The notes beneath the pieces were generated by a model, which was not told the DNA's origin, made no database searches, and saw only the letters and a list, made by a program, of their open reading frames with translations. Positions 1-5,597 of a DNA stretch of 5,597 nt are shown piece by piece (within the stretch, counting starts at the first letter, position 1; each line of letters starts with the position of its first letter). Origin of the DNA: Candidatus Caldarchaeum sp. (GTDB lineage Archaea > Thermoproteota > Nitrososphaeria_A > Caldarchaeales > Caldarchaeaceae). The translations under genes and the position numbers were made by a program. The stretch covers positions 1 to 5,597 of the forward strand of contig JANXEM010000003.1 of assembly GCA_025058435.1 (NCBI GenBank), written 5' to 3'.

Positions 1-2
1 TG

Positions 3-248
3 GAAGAGAGCCAGCTGGAAAAACTCGATAGATACGAAGGCGTTCCCCACCTCTACCATAGGAGGAAAGTGCTGGTCGATGTCGGCGGCTCACAGGTCGA
101 AGCCTACATCTATGTTGGAACAAACCCTCGGCAGCGAATAATCGCCTCCGCAGAATACGTCGCCTTGTTGGTTAAAGGGTTGAGACGCCTCGGTTTTGGG
201 GAGGACGTGGTCAACATGGTGAAAACTTCGGCGGAGCGTCAGAAGTGA
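3..248 (+). CDS. Gamma-glutamylcyclotransferase-like (GGCT/AIG2 fold) protein, C-terminal part
   Basis: This is the last 81 codons of a gene that enters from the left edge and ends at TGA 246-248. The visible part contains LDRYEGVP, a Y-x-R-R-x-V strand, AYIYVGTNP and a following Y-rich helix ending in a GLGF-like turn (here RRLGFGED). This order matches the C-terminal half of the gamma-glutamylcyclotransferase/AIG2-like family, where the Glu of the (Y/Q)-E-G motif is the catalytic acid (here Glu at nt 36-38). Family members convert gamma-glutamyl amines or peptides to 5-oxoproline plus the free amine; the substrate here cannot be told. The N-terminal substrate-binding loop (YGS/L motif) lies outside the window. 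The stop is 6 nt before the helicase start and in the same frame, so the two genes are probably co-transcribed. The family call is fairly secure; the exact activity is inferred. Confidence 0.75.
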   Translation, partial: EESQLEKLDRYEGVPHLYHRRKVLVDVGGSQVEAYIYVGTNPRQRIIASAEYVALLVKGLRRLGFGEDVVNMVKTSAERQK

Positions 249-254
249 CGAGAT

Positions 255-3200
255 TTGATTGACACAGAAGAGCTTCTGGAAAAACTCGGCTACGACTACA
301 TCAGATTGTCGACCGAAAAAATTTCGCCTCCACTATGCGATGAGAAGTTTTCAGACCTTCTGTCTGGCTTGACACAATCGCAAAGCCATAGATGCAGAAA
401 CCTCGCGAACTGCCGTCTTTACGTTCATCAGAAGAAAGCGTTCGATGTTTTGATGAAAGGTCAAAACCTCGTACTCAAGGCCGGCACGGGCAGCGGCAAA
501 ACAGAGGCTTGGTTCCTCTATACAGGTGTTAAACGGGTCAAATCTCTCGCGGTCTACCCTACCTTGGCTCTTTCCAACGACCAGCTCGAAAGGCTTCGAG
601 ACTACTGTTCGTGTCTCGGTCTTAAAGCGACGGCCATCGACGCTTTGAGGAAGGAGGAGATGCTGCGAACCAGCAGCCCCCGAGAGTTGCGGACGATGCT
701 GCGGGAATCCGACCTCGTCATCACCAACCCGGCATATCTCCTCAACGAGTTGAAGAGAATAGGGGCCGGCAAGCCATCATTCATCAAGGATTTTCTCAGC
801 GAGGTAAAGCTCGTCGTCCTCGATGAATTCGACTTCTACGGCCCACGCGCGATAGCCATTTTGCTGGCGATGATGCGGATAATGGTCGAAATCATCAACC
901 CGGATTTCCAAATAACCATAATGACCGCTACACTTCAAGACCCGAAAGAGGTCGCAGAAATACTTTCCGAAATCAACGGAAAAAATTCAGCCGTCGTCGA
1001 CGGCGAGCGGTTTCAAGCTGAAAACAGGACTTACCTTGTCCTCGGAAAGTCGCTCAAAAAAATTTGGAACACGATTGCTTCGCAAAAACAGGTTTTGGCC
1101 GCCGCCGGTGTCGGAAACGACGTCCTCAAATTCTTGGAAAACTTCGAAGATTTCCGGAAAAATTTCTTCAAGGTGGTTGAGGCCGCAAAGGCCGCAGGAG
1201 CGCAGTTGCCCGAATATTTCGGCGACCCGGCGGAAATCCTCCGCCACTACGTTGAAGACGATGTCCTCACCCTCGCTTTCACGGTAGGGATATCTTCCGC
1301 TGAAGAGATGTCGCGCAAAATCTCATATGAAACTGGCTCGGGCAACAGTGTAGCCACTCATCATCATCTTCTTTTGAAGACGAGACGGCGGGAGATTGAA
1401 GAAGCGGCGAAAAACGGCGTAGTCAAGCTGATTTTTACGCCGCGTACGTTGAGTCAGGGCATCGACATCGGGGCTGTGAGGAGGGTCGTCCATCTCGGGC
1501 TTCCCCAGACAGTGAGAGAGTTTCGACAAAGGGAAGGAAGAAAGGGCCGGAGGCCCGACATCCTGTGGACGGAGACCGTCATCATCCCTTTCAGCCAGTG
1601 GGACAGAGATTTGCTCAGCCGCGGAGTAGATGTTTTTAAGAAATGGCTTGATCTACCGCTTGAAAAGACGATCGCCAACCGGCACAACCTGTACCGCAAA
1701 CTATTCAAGACGCTTTTTGACTACCAGTCTCCCATCACGCGGAGCAAGCTTTCGAAGGAAGATGTTCTGTTTTTGAGGGAGCTTGGGCTGGAAAGCGACG
1801 GCGCTTTGACGAGGAACGGTAAGCTGGCGTGGCTGAAGATGAATTTTTACGAATTCGCTCCGCCCTACGGTGTCAAGAGATGGCGCATAACCGACGACGG
1901 CGGGATGAAAAACCTCGAAGACATTTCGCATGTCGATTTGGTCGAGAAGTTTCAGCCGGGGGCCATCGACCCCAGCAGCGACGGCGTCGTGGTTGAGATG
2001 AAGACCGGGGGGCGGAAAGGCCGTGTTGTGACCGCGGTGGTGGTCGACAGCCTTTTTGAAAGCCGGCTCAGGAGAAACGACGCGCTCGCGCCGGTCGTCG
2101 AAGAATACGAAAGAACCAAGCTCCGATGGGGTGAAGAACCCAACATCCGGAGAGATTTCCACAGGGGGAGCGTCCAGTCCGTCATCCATCTCGTCGCCCA
2201 ACTGCCATCAAATGGGTTCGGCTTCTTCACCGAATTCCCCAACCGGGTCGAATGGCGCGTCTTTTCCAACAAAAGAAAGCTCGTCACCGTCGGCGACCGG
2301 ACGTTTGTCTCTAAAGACGTCAAAACAATCGAAGTCCCCACACCGACCTACGGCGTCTACGGAGATTACACCTATGGTTTGGCGGTGGAGGCCTCTCCCC
2401 TGGATGACAGCTCGCTTCTGCGTCTCGGAGCCTGCTTCATTTTGATTGTTTTACGGCGTGTTCACCACATCTCGCTTTTCATCATGAAATACGATATGAT
2501 TGTTCTGGGTGAAAGAAAGTTTGTGCGGTTTTATGAAGGAGAATGCGCCAGCTATCTGCCGACGATCGACTGGGCCACGCTTCGCGGGGATGTTGAAAGA
2601 TATGTTCCGGACGAAGTTGACGAAGTTTTGCTACAGCAGATAGAGGAGCAGGTTTACAGCGATTTCTTCGCGAAGAAACTTGACTGGGAAACCGCTCGAA
2701 CATACGCCTTGAAGATAATCGACTACGTGCTGTTGAAGCAGACGCTTCGGCTGCAGGTGGGCGGAAAAATTTTGACGATTCCGAAGCCTTCAAAAGCCCA
2801 TAAAGTTGTTTCGATTTCATCGGTTGCCGTTGTTTTGCGCGACGACCTCGGCGCGGGCCTCTACTCCTTCTCTTTGTTCGACGGCGAGGAATCCAAGGCC
2901 TTTACGGGTGTTTTCGAGTTCAACAGGCCCGTGGACGATGCGTCCGTAATCGTTTTGGAGGTTTCGAAGCTTGTGGACAAGGGGTTTGCGGTTGTTGTTT
3001 ACGGCTTTGAAATTTTGGTCAAGACACTTGAAGCGGCGGGGTTGGAAGGTGTAAAAGCCTTCTTTCTTGGACTCGTTCACATGGGGAAGATAATGGACGC
3101 GAAGAAACTTCTTGAGCAGGCGGTTGTGAAAGACCTTCCGTTCGAGATTCTGGAATCTGCCTTGAACCTCAAACGTGATGTCGACGTTTCTGACCTTGTG

Positions 3201-3356
3201 GTTCGGACGGAGCTTGAAAAGAGACGAAGGCCCGGCATGAAGTTCATCAGGTCTAAGCCCGAAAGATTTGTCGCCGTCCTCGAATCCTTCGTGAAAGACG
3301 AAGCGCGGAACATTTACACGGCTTATCTCGTTTCCCGGTCGGGGGATGGTCGGTAG
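255..3356 (+). CDS. Large SF2 DEAD/DEAH-type helicase with unassigned C-terminal half
   Basis: This 1033-residue ATP-dependent helicase has the following motor motifs. There is a Q-motif-like HQ at 58-59, Walker A AGTGSGKTE (76-84), motif Ia YPTLALSNDQ (101-110), motif Ib TNP (157-159) and Walker B LDEFD (189-193, DEFD instead of DEAD/DEAH). Motif III is TAT (224-226), motif V is TLSQGIDI (398-405) and motif VI is QREGRKGR (425-432). The PTxALxxDQ motif and the TLSQGIDI/QREGRKGR pair resemble the Lhr/MrfA/Hrq1 branch of SF2. Only seven cysteines occur, two of them (727, 764) in the C-terminal half, so a four-Cys DUF1998 zinc module as in MrfA is absent. Residues ~460-1033 match nothing I recognise; no membrane segment or coiled coil stands out. 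The start is TTG: an in-frame TGA lies 6 nt upstream, and the next in-frame TTG is at 306. It lies between GGCT and the nucleotidase gene in a tight cluster. It may act in DNA repair, recombination or RNA remodelling; the specific role is unknown. Confidence 0.88.
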   Translation: MIDTEELLEKLGYDYIRLSTEKISPPLCDEKFSDLLSGLTQSQSHRCRNLANCRLYVHQKKAFDVLMKGQNLVLKAGTGSGKTEAWFLYTGVKRVKSLAVYPTLALSNDQLERLRDYCSCLGLKATAIDALRKEEMLRTSSPRELRTMLRESDLVITNPAYLLNELKRIGAGKPSFIKDFLSEVKLVVLDEFDFYGPRAIAILLAMMRIMVEIINPDFQITIMTATLQDPKEVAEILSEINGKNSAVVDGERFQAENRTYLVLGKSLKKIWNTIASQKQVLAAAGVGNDVLKFLENFEDFRKNFFKVVEAAKAAGAQLPEYFGDPAEILRHYVEDDVLTLAFTVGISSAEEMSRKISYETGSGNSVATHHHLLLKTRRREIEEAAKNGVVKLIFTPRTLSQGIDIGAVRRVVHLGLPQTVREFRQREGRKGRRPDILWTETVIIPFSQWDRDLLSRGVDVFKKWLDLPLEKTIANRHNLYRKLFKTLFDYQSPITRSKLSKEDVLFLRELGLESDGALTRNGKLAWLKMNFYEFAPPYGVKRWRITDDGGMKNLEDISHVDLVEKFQPGAIDPSSDGVVVEMKTGGRKGRVVTAVVVDSLFESRLRRNDALAPVVEEYERTKLRWGEEPNIRRDFHRGSVQSVIHLVAQLPSNGFGFFTEFPNRVEWRVFSNKRKLVTVGDRTFVSKDVKTIEVPTPTYGVYGDYTYGLAVEASPLDDSSLLRLGACFILIVLRRVHHISLFIMKYDMIVLGERKFVRFYEGECASYLPTIDWATLRGDVERYVPDEVDEVLLQQIEEQVYSDFFAKKLDWETARTYALKIIDYVLLKQTLRLQVGGKILTIPKPSKAHKVVSISSVAVVLRDDLGAGLYSFSLFDGEESKAFTGVFEFNRPVDDASVIVLEVSKLVDKGFAVVVYGFEILVKTLEAAGLEGVKAFFLGLVHMGKIMDAKKLLEQAVVKDLPFEILESALNLKRDVDVSDLVVRTELEKRRRPGMKFIRSKPERFVAVLESFVKDEARNIYTAYLVSRSGDGR

Positions 3357-3359
3357 CGG

Positions 3360-3917
3360 TTGAGGATAGCGTTGGATGTCGACGGTGTTTTGGCCGACCT
3401 CGCCGGCATGGTCATCGAGGTCTATGAGGAGATGACGGGCGTGAAGATAAGCCGTGAAATGATTACTGAATGGGAGTTTTGGGTCAAGCTCAACATGACG
3501 AGAGGCGAATTTTTGAAGCTGATCATCCGGGCTTGGGAAAGATGGGAACAGCTGCGGCCTCTGGAAGACGATTTGGAGGAGGATACGAGGAATCTCATGG
3601 AGTTCGGCGAAGTGGATATTTTGACACAGAGGCCTGCTGAAACGGTCGAATACGTAAAAAAGTGGCTCCGTCTTCACGGCGTCGCCTACAGGAGGTTTGT
3701 CTGGGTGCCTTTGAAGGGCAGTAAAGACAGTTTTCGTTACGACGTTTACATAGATGATTCTCCTCGTCTTGCTGAAAGGCTGGCGAACAAGGGGCGTCTG
3801 ATGCTGCTCTACGACCAGAGCTGGAACCAGAAAGCACCTCAGGCTTCCAACATCGTTCGGATTGTTTCGCTCGACGACGGGTTTAATAGGCTTGCCGAAG
3901 GCCTTGGAATGCGTTGA
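3360..3917 (+). CDS. HAD-superfamily 5'(3')-deoxyribonucleotidase-like (NT5C type) phosphatase
   Basis: This 185-residue single-domain HAD hydrolase has all four motifs. Motif I is LDVDGVL (nucleophile Asp6, acid/base Asp8), motif II is ILTQR (Thr89), motif III is Lys122 in the GSKDS stretch, and motif IV is YIDDSP (Asp132/Asp133, Mg2+ binding). The helical insert between motifs I and II is a C1-type cap. Its length, together with the late LLYDQSWN segment (149-156), fits the NT5C/5'-nucleotidase family (PF06941), which dephosphorylates (deoxy)nucleoside monophosphates; other small phosphate esters are possible. The TTG start at 3360 is preferred because it puts the DxDG motif at residue 6, as usual for the fold. 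The gene begins 3 nt after the helicase TAG and in the same frame, and overlaps the next gene by 4 nt. A role in nucleotide salvage or clean-up beside the helicase is an inference. Confidence 0.82.
   Translation: MRIALDVDGVLADLAGMVIEVYEEMTGVKISREMITEWEFWVKLNMTRGEFLKLIIRAWERWEQLRPLEDDLEEDTRNLMEFGEVDILTQRPAETVEYVKKWLRLHGVAYRRFVWVPLKGSKDSFRYDVYIDDSPRLAERLANKGRLMLLYDQSWNQKAPQASNIVRIVSLDDGFNRLAEGLGMR
3914..3917 (+). other. TTGA start/stop overlap coupling nucleotidase and flavin reductase
   Basis: TTG (3914-3916) starts the flavin reductase, and TGA (3915-3917) ends the nucleotidase. This is the TTG version of the common ATGA overlap and indicates translational coupling by stop/restart within one transcript. 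Confidence 0.7.
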
Positions 3918-4456
3918 AAGAGGTTTCCGCCGAAAGGTTTCACCGGCTTTTCTACCCGCAGGTGGCGGCGGTTGTAACGGCTCGTCACGGAGACGAAGTC
4001 GGAGGCCTTCTTGCGTCAAGCGTCATGCCCACATCCTTCAGCCCGCCCATGGTGGCTGTCGCGTTGGGGAAAACCCATAACACGACAAGGCTCGTCGAAG
4101 CGTCGCATGCTTTCGCGGTCAACTGGCTGTCCTACGAAAACGTTTCAAAGATGGAGAAGCTTGCGCAGCCGACGCCGTCCGGTGTGAAGGACAAGCTGCC
4201 GATGGCTGGACTTTCATACCGCGGTGGAGAAAAGACGAACGCGCCCATACTTTTGGATGCCGCTGCTTATCTCGAATGCAGGGTGGTTTCGGGCCACGAG
4301 GTCGGAGACCATTTTCTGTATGTTGGGGAGGTTGTCAACGCCGAGGCCGTTGACGATTTCGAAGATTATTGGCGGTTTCGTGTTTATCGTCCAGTTCTGT
4401 ATGTTGGGTCTGCGAGGCCCGACTGGCCCAAATTCGTCAGATTTCCCCTCGAATGA
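3914..4456 (+). CDS. Flavin reductase-like FMN-binding protein
   Basis: This 180-residue protein has the flavin reductase-like split-barrel pattern (PF01613). It has YPQVAAVVTAR (14-24), the diagnostic ASSVMPTSFSPPMVAVAL stretch (34-51), FAVNWLS (67-73), a HFLYVGEV strand (133-140) and RPVLYVG near the end (159-165). Members bind FMN and either reduce it with NAD(P)H for a partner oxygenase or act as flavin-dependent reductases. The partner and the electron donor cannot be told from sequence. The start is TTG 3914, whose TTGA overlaps the nucleotidase stop TGA, and a GGA lies several bases upstream (around 3906) as a weak ribosome site. The 3' end overlaps the convergent molybdoenzyme gene by 20 bp. 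Family assignment is strong; function is general. Confidence 0.85.
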   Translation: MKEVSAERFHRLFYPQVAAVVTARHGDEVGGLLASSVMPTSFSPPMVAVALGKTHNTTRLVEASHAFAVNWLSYENVSKMEKLAQPTPSGVKDKLPMAGLSYRGGEKTNAPILLDAAAYLECRVVSGHEVGDHFLYVGEVVNAEAVDDFEDYWRFRVYRPVLYVGSARPDWPKFVRFPLE

Positions 4457-5051
4457 TTCCGGCGGCCCTCCGCCGCGCGTGTTTGAACCCCATTCCTTTG
4501 AACCTTTCCTCTTCCCAAACGTTTCCACGTTCATGATAACCATACATCTCCCAGTAGCCGTCGACGTATGATGGGATCAGCGTTATCTCGGTCAGCCATT
4601 TGGCGCTCTTCCAGCCGTAGAGGTGGGGAATGAAAGGCCTTGCGGGAAACCCTTGGTCGACGTTCAGCGGCTTGTCGTTCATCTTTAAAGCGATGATGGC
4701 CTCATCGTGTAAAGCATCTTCCAAAGGGATGGGAGCCGTGTAGCCGTCGGCGCATCCAAACATAACCCATTTCGCCTCCTGCTTCGGCTTCGATTTTTCG
4801 AGAAGCGTCTTAATCCGGACACCGGTCCATTTGACGTTGTCGATGCTCCACTTCGTCACACAGTGGAAAGACTTCACGTATTCCACGTCAACCATCGCCA
4901 GAAGCTGTTCATAGCCATAGCTGGCCTCGTTTTCTACAAGGCCTTCAACCTTGAGTTTCCAGTGCCGCGGGTCGATTTTCGGTGTCCCAAGGGCTGAATA
5001 GATGACCCAGTTCCTCGCCCAAACCTGACCCGGAGGAAGAGCATTCAACAC
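4437..5051 (-). CDS. Sulfite oxidase-like molybdopterin-dependent oxidoreductase (cytoplasmic)
   Basis: This 204-residue protein matches the oxidoreductase molybdopterin-binding domain (PF00174, COG2041; YuiH-like and MsrP/YedY relatives). It has PPGQ (6-9), the strand WKLKVEGLVEN, SFHCVTKWS (62-69) with Cys64 as the expected Mo thiolate ligand, and WTGV (75-78). These are followed by DGYTAPIPL (102-110), GFPARPFIPHLYGWKSAKW (134-152), and YWEMYGYH plus WEEER (167-183). There is no twin-arginine signal and no dimerisation or heme domain, unlike MsrP and classical sulfite oxidase, so a cytoplasmic enzyme of unknown substrate is likely. The start is chosen as GTG 5051: no ATG, GTG or TTG occurs in frame for more than 100 bp upstream. 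TTG 5048 is an alternative. GAGAGG at 5055-5060 is a possible ribosome site, but it is 3 nt from the GTG. The gene is divergent from hppA and convergent with the flavin reductase gene. Confidence 0.87.
   Translation of the reverse strand: MLNALPPGQVWARNWVIYSALGTPKIDPRHWKLKVEGLVENEASYGYEQLLAMVDVEYVKSFHCVTKWSIDNVKWTGVRIKTLLEKSKPKQEAKWVMFGCADGYTAPIPLEDALHDEAIIALKMNDKPLNVDQGFPARPFIPHLYGWKSAKWLTEITLIPSYVDGYWEMYGYHERGNVWEEERFKGMGFKHARRRAAGIIRGEI
4460..4475. repeat. Perfect 6-bp GC inverted repeat at the convergent gene ends
   Basis: CGGCGG (4460-4465), loop CCCT, CCGCCG (4470-4475). It begins 4 nt after the flavin reductase stop (4454-4456) and lies inside the molybdoenzyme gene, encoding its residues 193-198 (RRRAAG). 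It could protect or define the 3' end of the flavin reductase mRNA. No oligo-T tract follows directly, so it is not called a terminator, and the arginine/alanine codons alone could explain it. Confidence 0.4.
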
Positions 5052-5072
5052 CAGCCTCTCTACTTCTGGTTC

Positions 5073-5088
5073 GATATATCGGTTCCGC
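5073..5088 (-). promoter_or_regulatory. Candidate TATA promoter of the molybdopterin oxidoreductase gene
   Basis: On the minus strand GATATATC (5073-5080, itself a palindrome) follows a purine-rich GGCGGAAC stretch (5081-5088) that could act as BRE. Its centre is about 25 bp before GTG 5051, so transcription would begin at about the start codon, giving a leaderless message. It is weaker than the hppA box. If a longer transcript exists, the GAGAGG at 5055-5060 would become a possible ribosome site for TTG 5048. Confidence 0.4.
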
Positions 5089-5118
5089 CTTTTCCAATTT
5101 TTGCTGAAACTATCCGTG

Positions 5119-5133
5119 CTTAAACCTTTATAC
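5119..5133 (+). promoter_or_regulatory. hppA: Archaeal BRE/TATA promoter of hppA
   Basis: TTTATAC at 5127-5133 is a good archaeal box A, preceded by an A-rich TFB-recognition-like stretch (CTTAAACC, 5119-5126). Its centre is about 27 bp from ATG 5157, the normal box A to transcription start distance. The mRNA is therefore predicted to be leaderless or nearly so, which agrees with the lack of a Shine-Dalgarno sequence before the ATG. This is inferred from sequence pattern and spacing. Confidence 0.6.
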
Positions 5134-5156
5134 TGGGTGCCGATGGTCTTTCCGAA

Positions 5157-5597
5157 ATGATGGTAGACCTGTTGACTGTGTCGATGGTGCTCGGTGTTCT
5201 GGGCGCTCTGACCGCGGTTGGGTTCGTGGCTCTGGTCAACCGGTATCCCAAGGGAGGGCCCGCGTTTGTTTCGGTGTGGTCAGCCATACGTGAAGGCAGC
5301 ATCGCCTACCTGAAACGACAGTACCGAACAATATTCACCATCGCATTCTTCATCTTCCTCCTCATCGTCGGCAGTTTCGCAGCGTTTCCGCAGATGGGTG
5401 GGCTGGTCTACGGGCTGCAGATTGGAGGAAGCTTCCTTCTCGGCGTCGCGTTCTCAATAATCGCCGCGAGCATAGCGATGGATTCTGCCACGAGGGCCAA
5501 CGTCCGAACAACGTATGCCGCGTCCGTATCATCCGTTAGTGCTCTACGTGTGGCGACGATGGGCGGAGCCGCGCTCGGTTTGGCCGTCATAGCGATG
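5157..5597 (+). CDS. hppA: Membrane-bound proton/sodium-translocating pyrophosphatase, N-terminal part
   Basis: The first 147 codons of a membrane pyrophosphatase run off the right edge. The enzyme couples PPi hydrolysis to H+ (or Na+) pumping across the cytoplasmic membrane. Visible features are a first hydrophobic helix (about residues 5-27), the family signature IREGSIAYLKRQYRTI (44-59), a second helix (60-77), a glycine-rich third helix (about 84-108), and ATRANVRT (111-118), which matches the conserved RANVRT segment after TM3. A fourth helix then begins. The usual GYIGMxxAxRANVRT context reads SIAMDSATRANVRT here, so it is a somewhat diverged, archaeal-type copy. The catalytic loops and the residues that set K+ dependence and ion choice lie beyond the window. 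The start is ATG 5157, and ATG 5160 is equally possible. The upstream TATA box predicts transcription starting at or next to this ATG. Confidence 0.9.
   Translation, partial: MMVDLLTVSMVLGVLGALTAVGFVALVNRYPKGGPAFVSVWSAIREGSIAYLKRQYRTIFTIAFFIFLLIVGSFAAFPQMGGLVYGLQIGGSFLLGVAFSIIAASIAMDSATRANVRTTYAASVSSVSALRVATMGGAALGLAVIAM

Noticed and set aside
1701..2201. A 166-codon minus-strand open frame inside the helicase gene
   Set aside because: No domain or motif is visible, and it lies wholly within a continuous helicase coding region; it is a shadow frame.
255..3356. Assignment of the helicase to Cas3 or to a DISARM/BREX component
   Set aside because: There is no HD nuclease motif, no DUF1998 cysteine cluster and no companion methyltransferase, phospholipase or Cas genes in the window.
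2817..4019. A 400-codon minus-strand open frame antisense to the helicase end, the nucleotidase and the flavin reductase start
   Set aside because: It spans three well-supported plus-strand genes, its translation is rich in Pro/Arg/His with no recognisable motif, and it is explained by codon bias of the sense genes.
4224..4571. A 115-codon plus-strand frame bridging the flavin reductase end and the molybdoenzyme gene
   Set aside because: It overlaps two genes with strong family motifs, and its own translation shows no conserved pattern.
5120..5302. A short minus-strand frame antisense to the hppA start
   Set aside because: Its low-complexity Thr/Arg/Pro composition is typical of the antisense of a membrane protein gene, and it would cross the hppA promoter.
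1..5597. CRISPR array, tRNA/rRNA, insertion sequence or attachment site
   Set aside because: No regularly spaced direct repeats, tRNA-like cloverleaf, transposase motifs or flanking terminal repeats were seen on reading either strand.

Overview
The window looks archaeal, probably a TACK-lineage (Thermoproteota/Aigarchaeota-like) organism. Three signs support this: every internal gene starts with TTG or GTG rather than ATG; the one clear intergenic region carries an archaeal TATA box (box A) spaced for a leaderless transcript; and the hppA start has no Shine-Dalgarno sequence. Base composition is moderately GC-rich by eye. The lineage is an inference. A Caldarchaeum-like genome would fit, but no marker gene here proves it.

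Layout. Positions 3-3917 and 3914-4456 form a tight plus-strand cluster of four genes. These are the end of a gamma-glutamylcyclotransferase-like (GGCT/AIG2 fold) gene, a 1033-residue SF2 DNA/RNA helicase, a small HAD-superfamily phosphatase of the 5'(3')-deoxyribonucleotidase (NT5C) type, and a flavin reductase-like FMN-binding protein. The gaps are 6 nt, 3 nt and a 4-nt overlap, so the cluster is very likely one transcript with coupled translation. The promoter lies upstream of the window. The first three genes share one reading frame and are separated only by single stop codons (TGA, then TAG). No promoter was seen inside the cluster.

The minus-strand gene at 4437-5051 is a cytoplasmic, sulfite-oxidase-like molybdopterin oxidoreductase. 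It converges on the flavin reductase gene, and the two 3' ends overlap by 20 bp. A perfect 6-bp GC hairpin lies just past the flavin reductase stop. From 5157 to the end of the window runs the N-terminal part of a membrane-bound pyrophosphatase (hppA), divergent from the molybdoenzyme. The 105-bp spacer between these two genes holds two back-to-back candidate TATA boxes, each about 25-27 bp from its start codon.

How the genes may work together: GGCT, the nucleotidase, the flavin reductase, the molybdoenzyme and the proton/sodium-pumping pyrophosphatase are mostly housekeeping or metabolic families. The large helicase is the least understood component. Its motor half is clear, but its C-terminal ~570 residues are unassigned. 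Its coupling to a nucleotidase may hint at nucleic acid or nucleotide processing, but nothing in the window shows a complete defence system, CRISPR array, mobile element or RNA gene. Coding density is very high, and no gene-free stretch exceeds about 105 bp.
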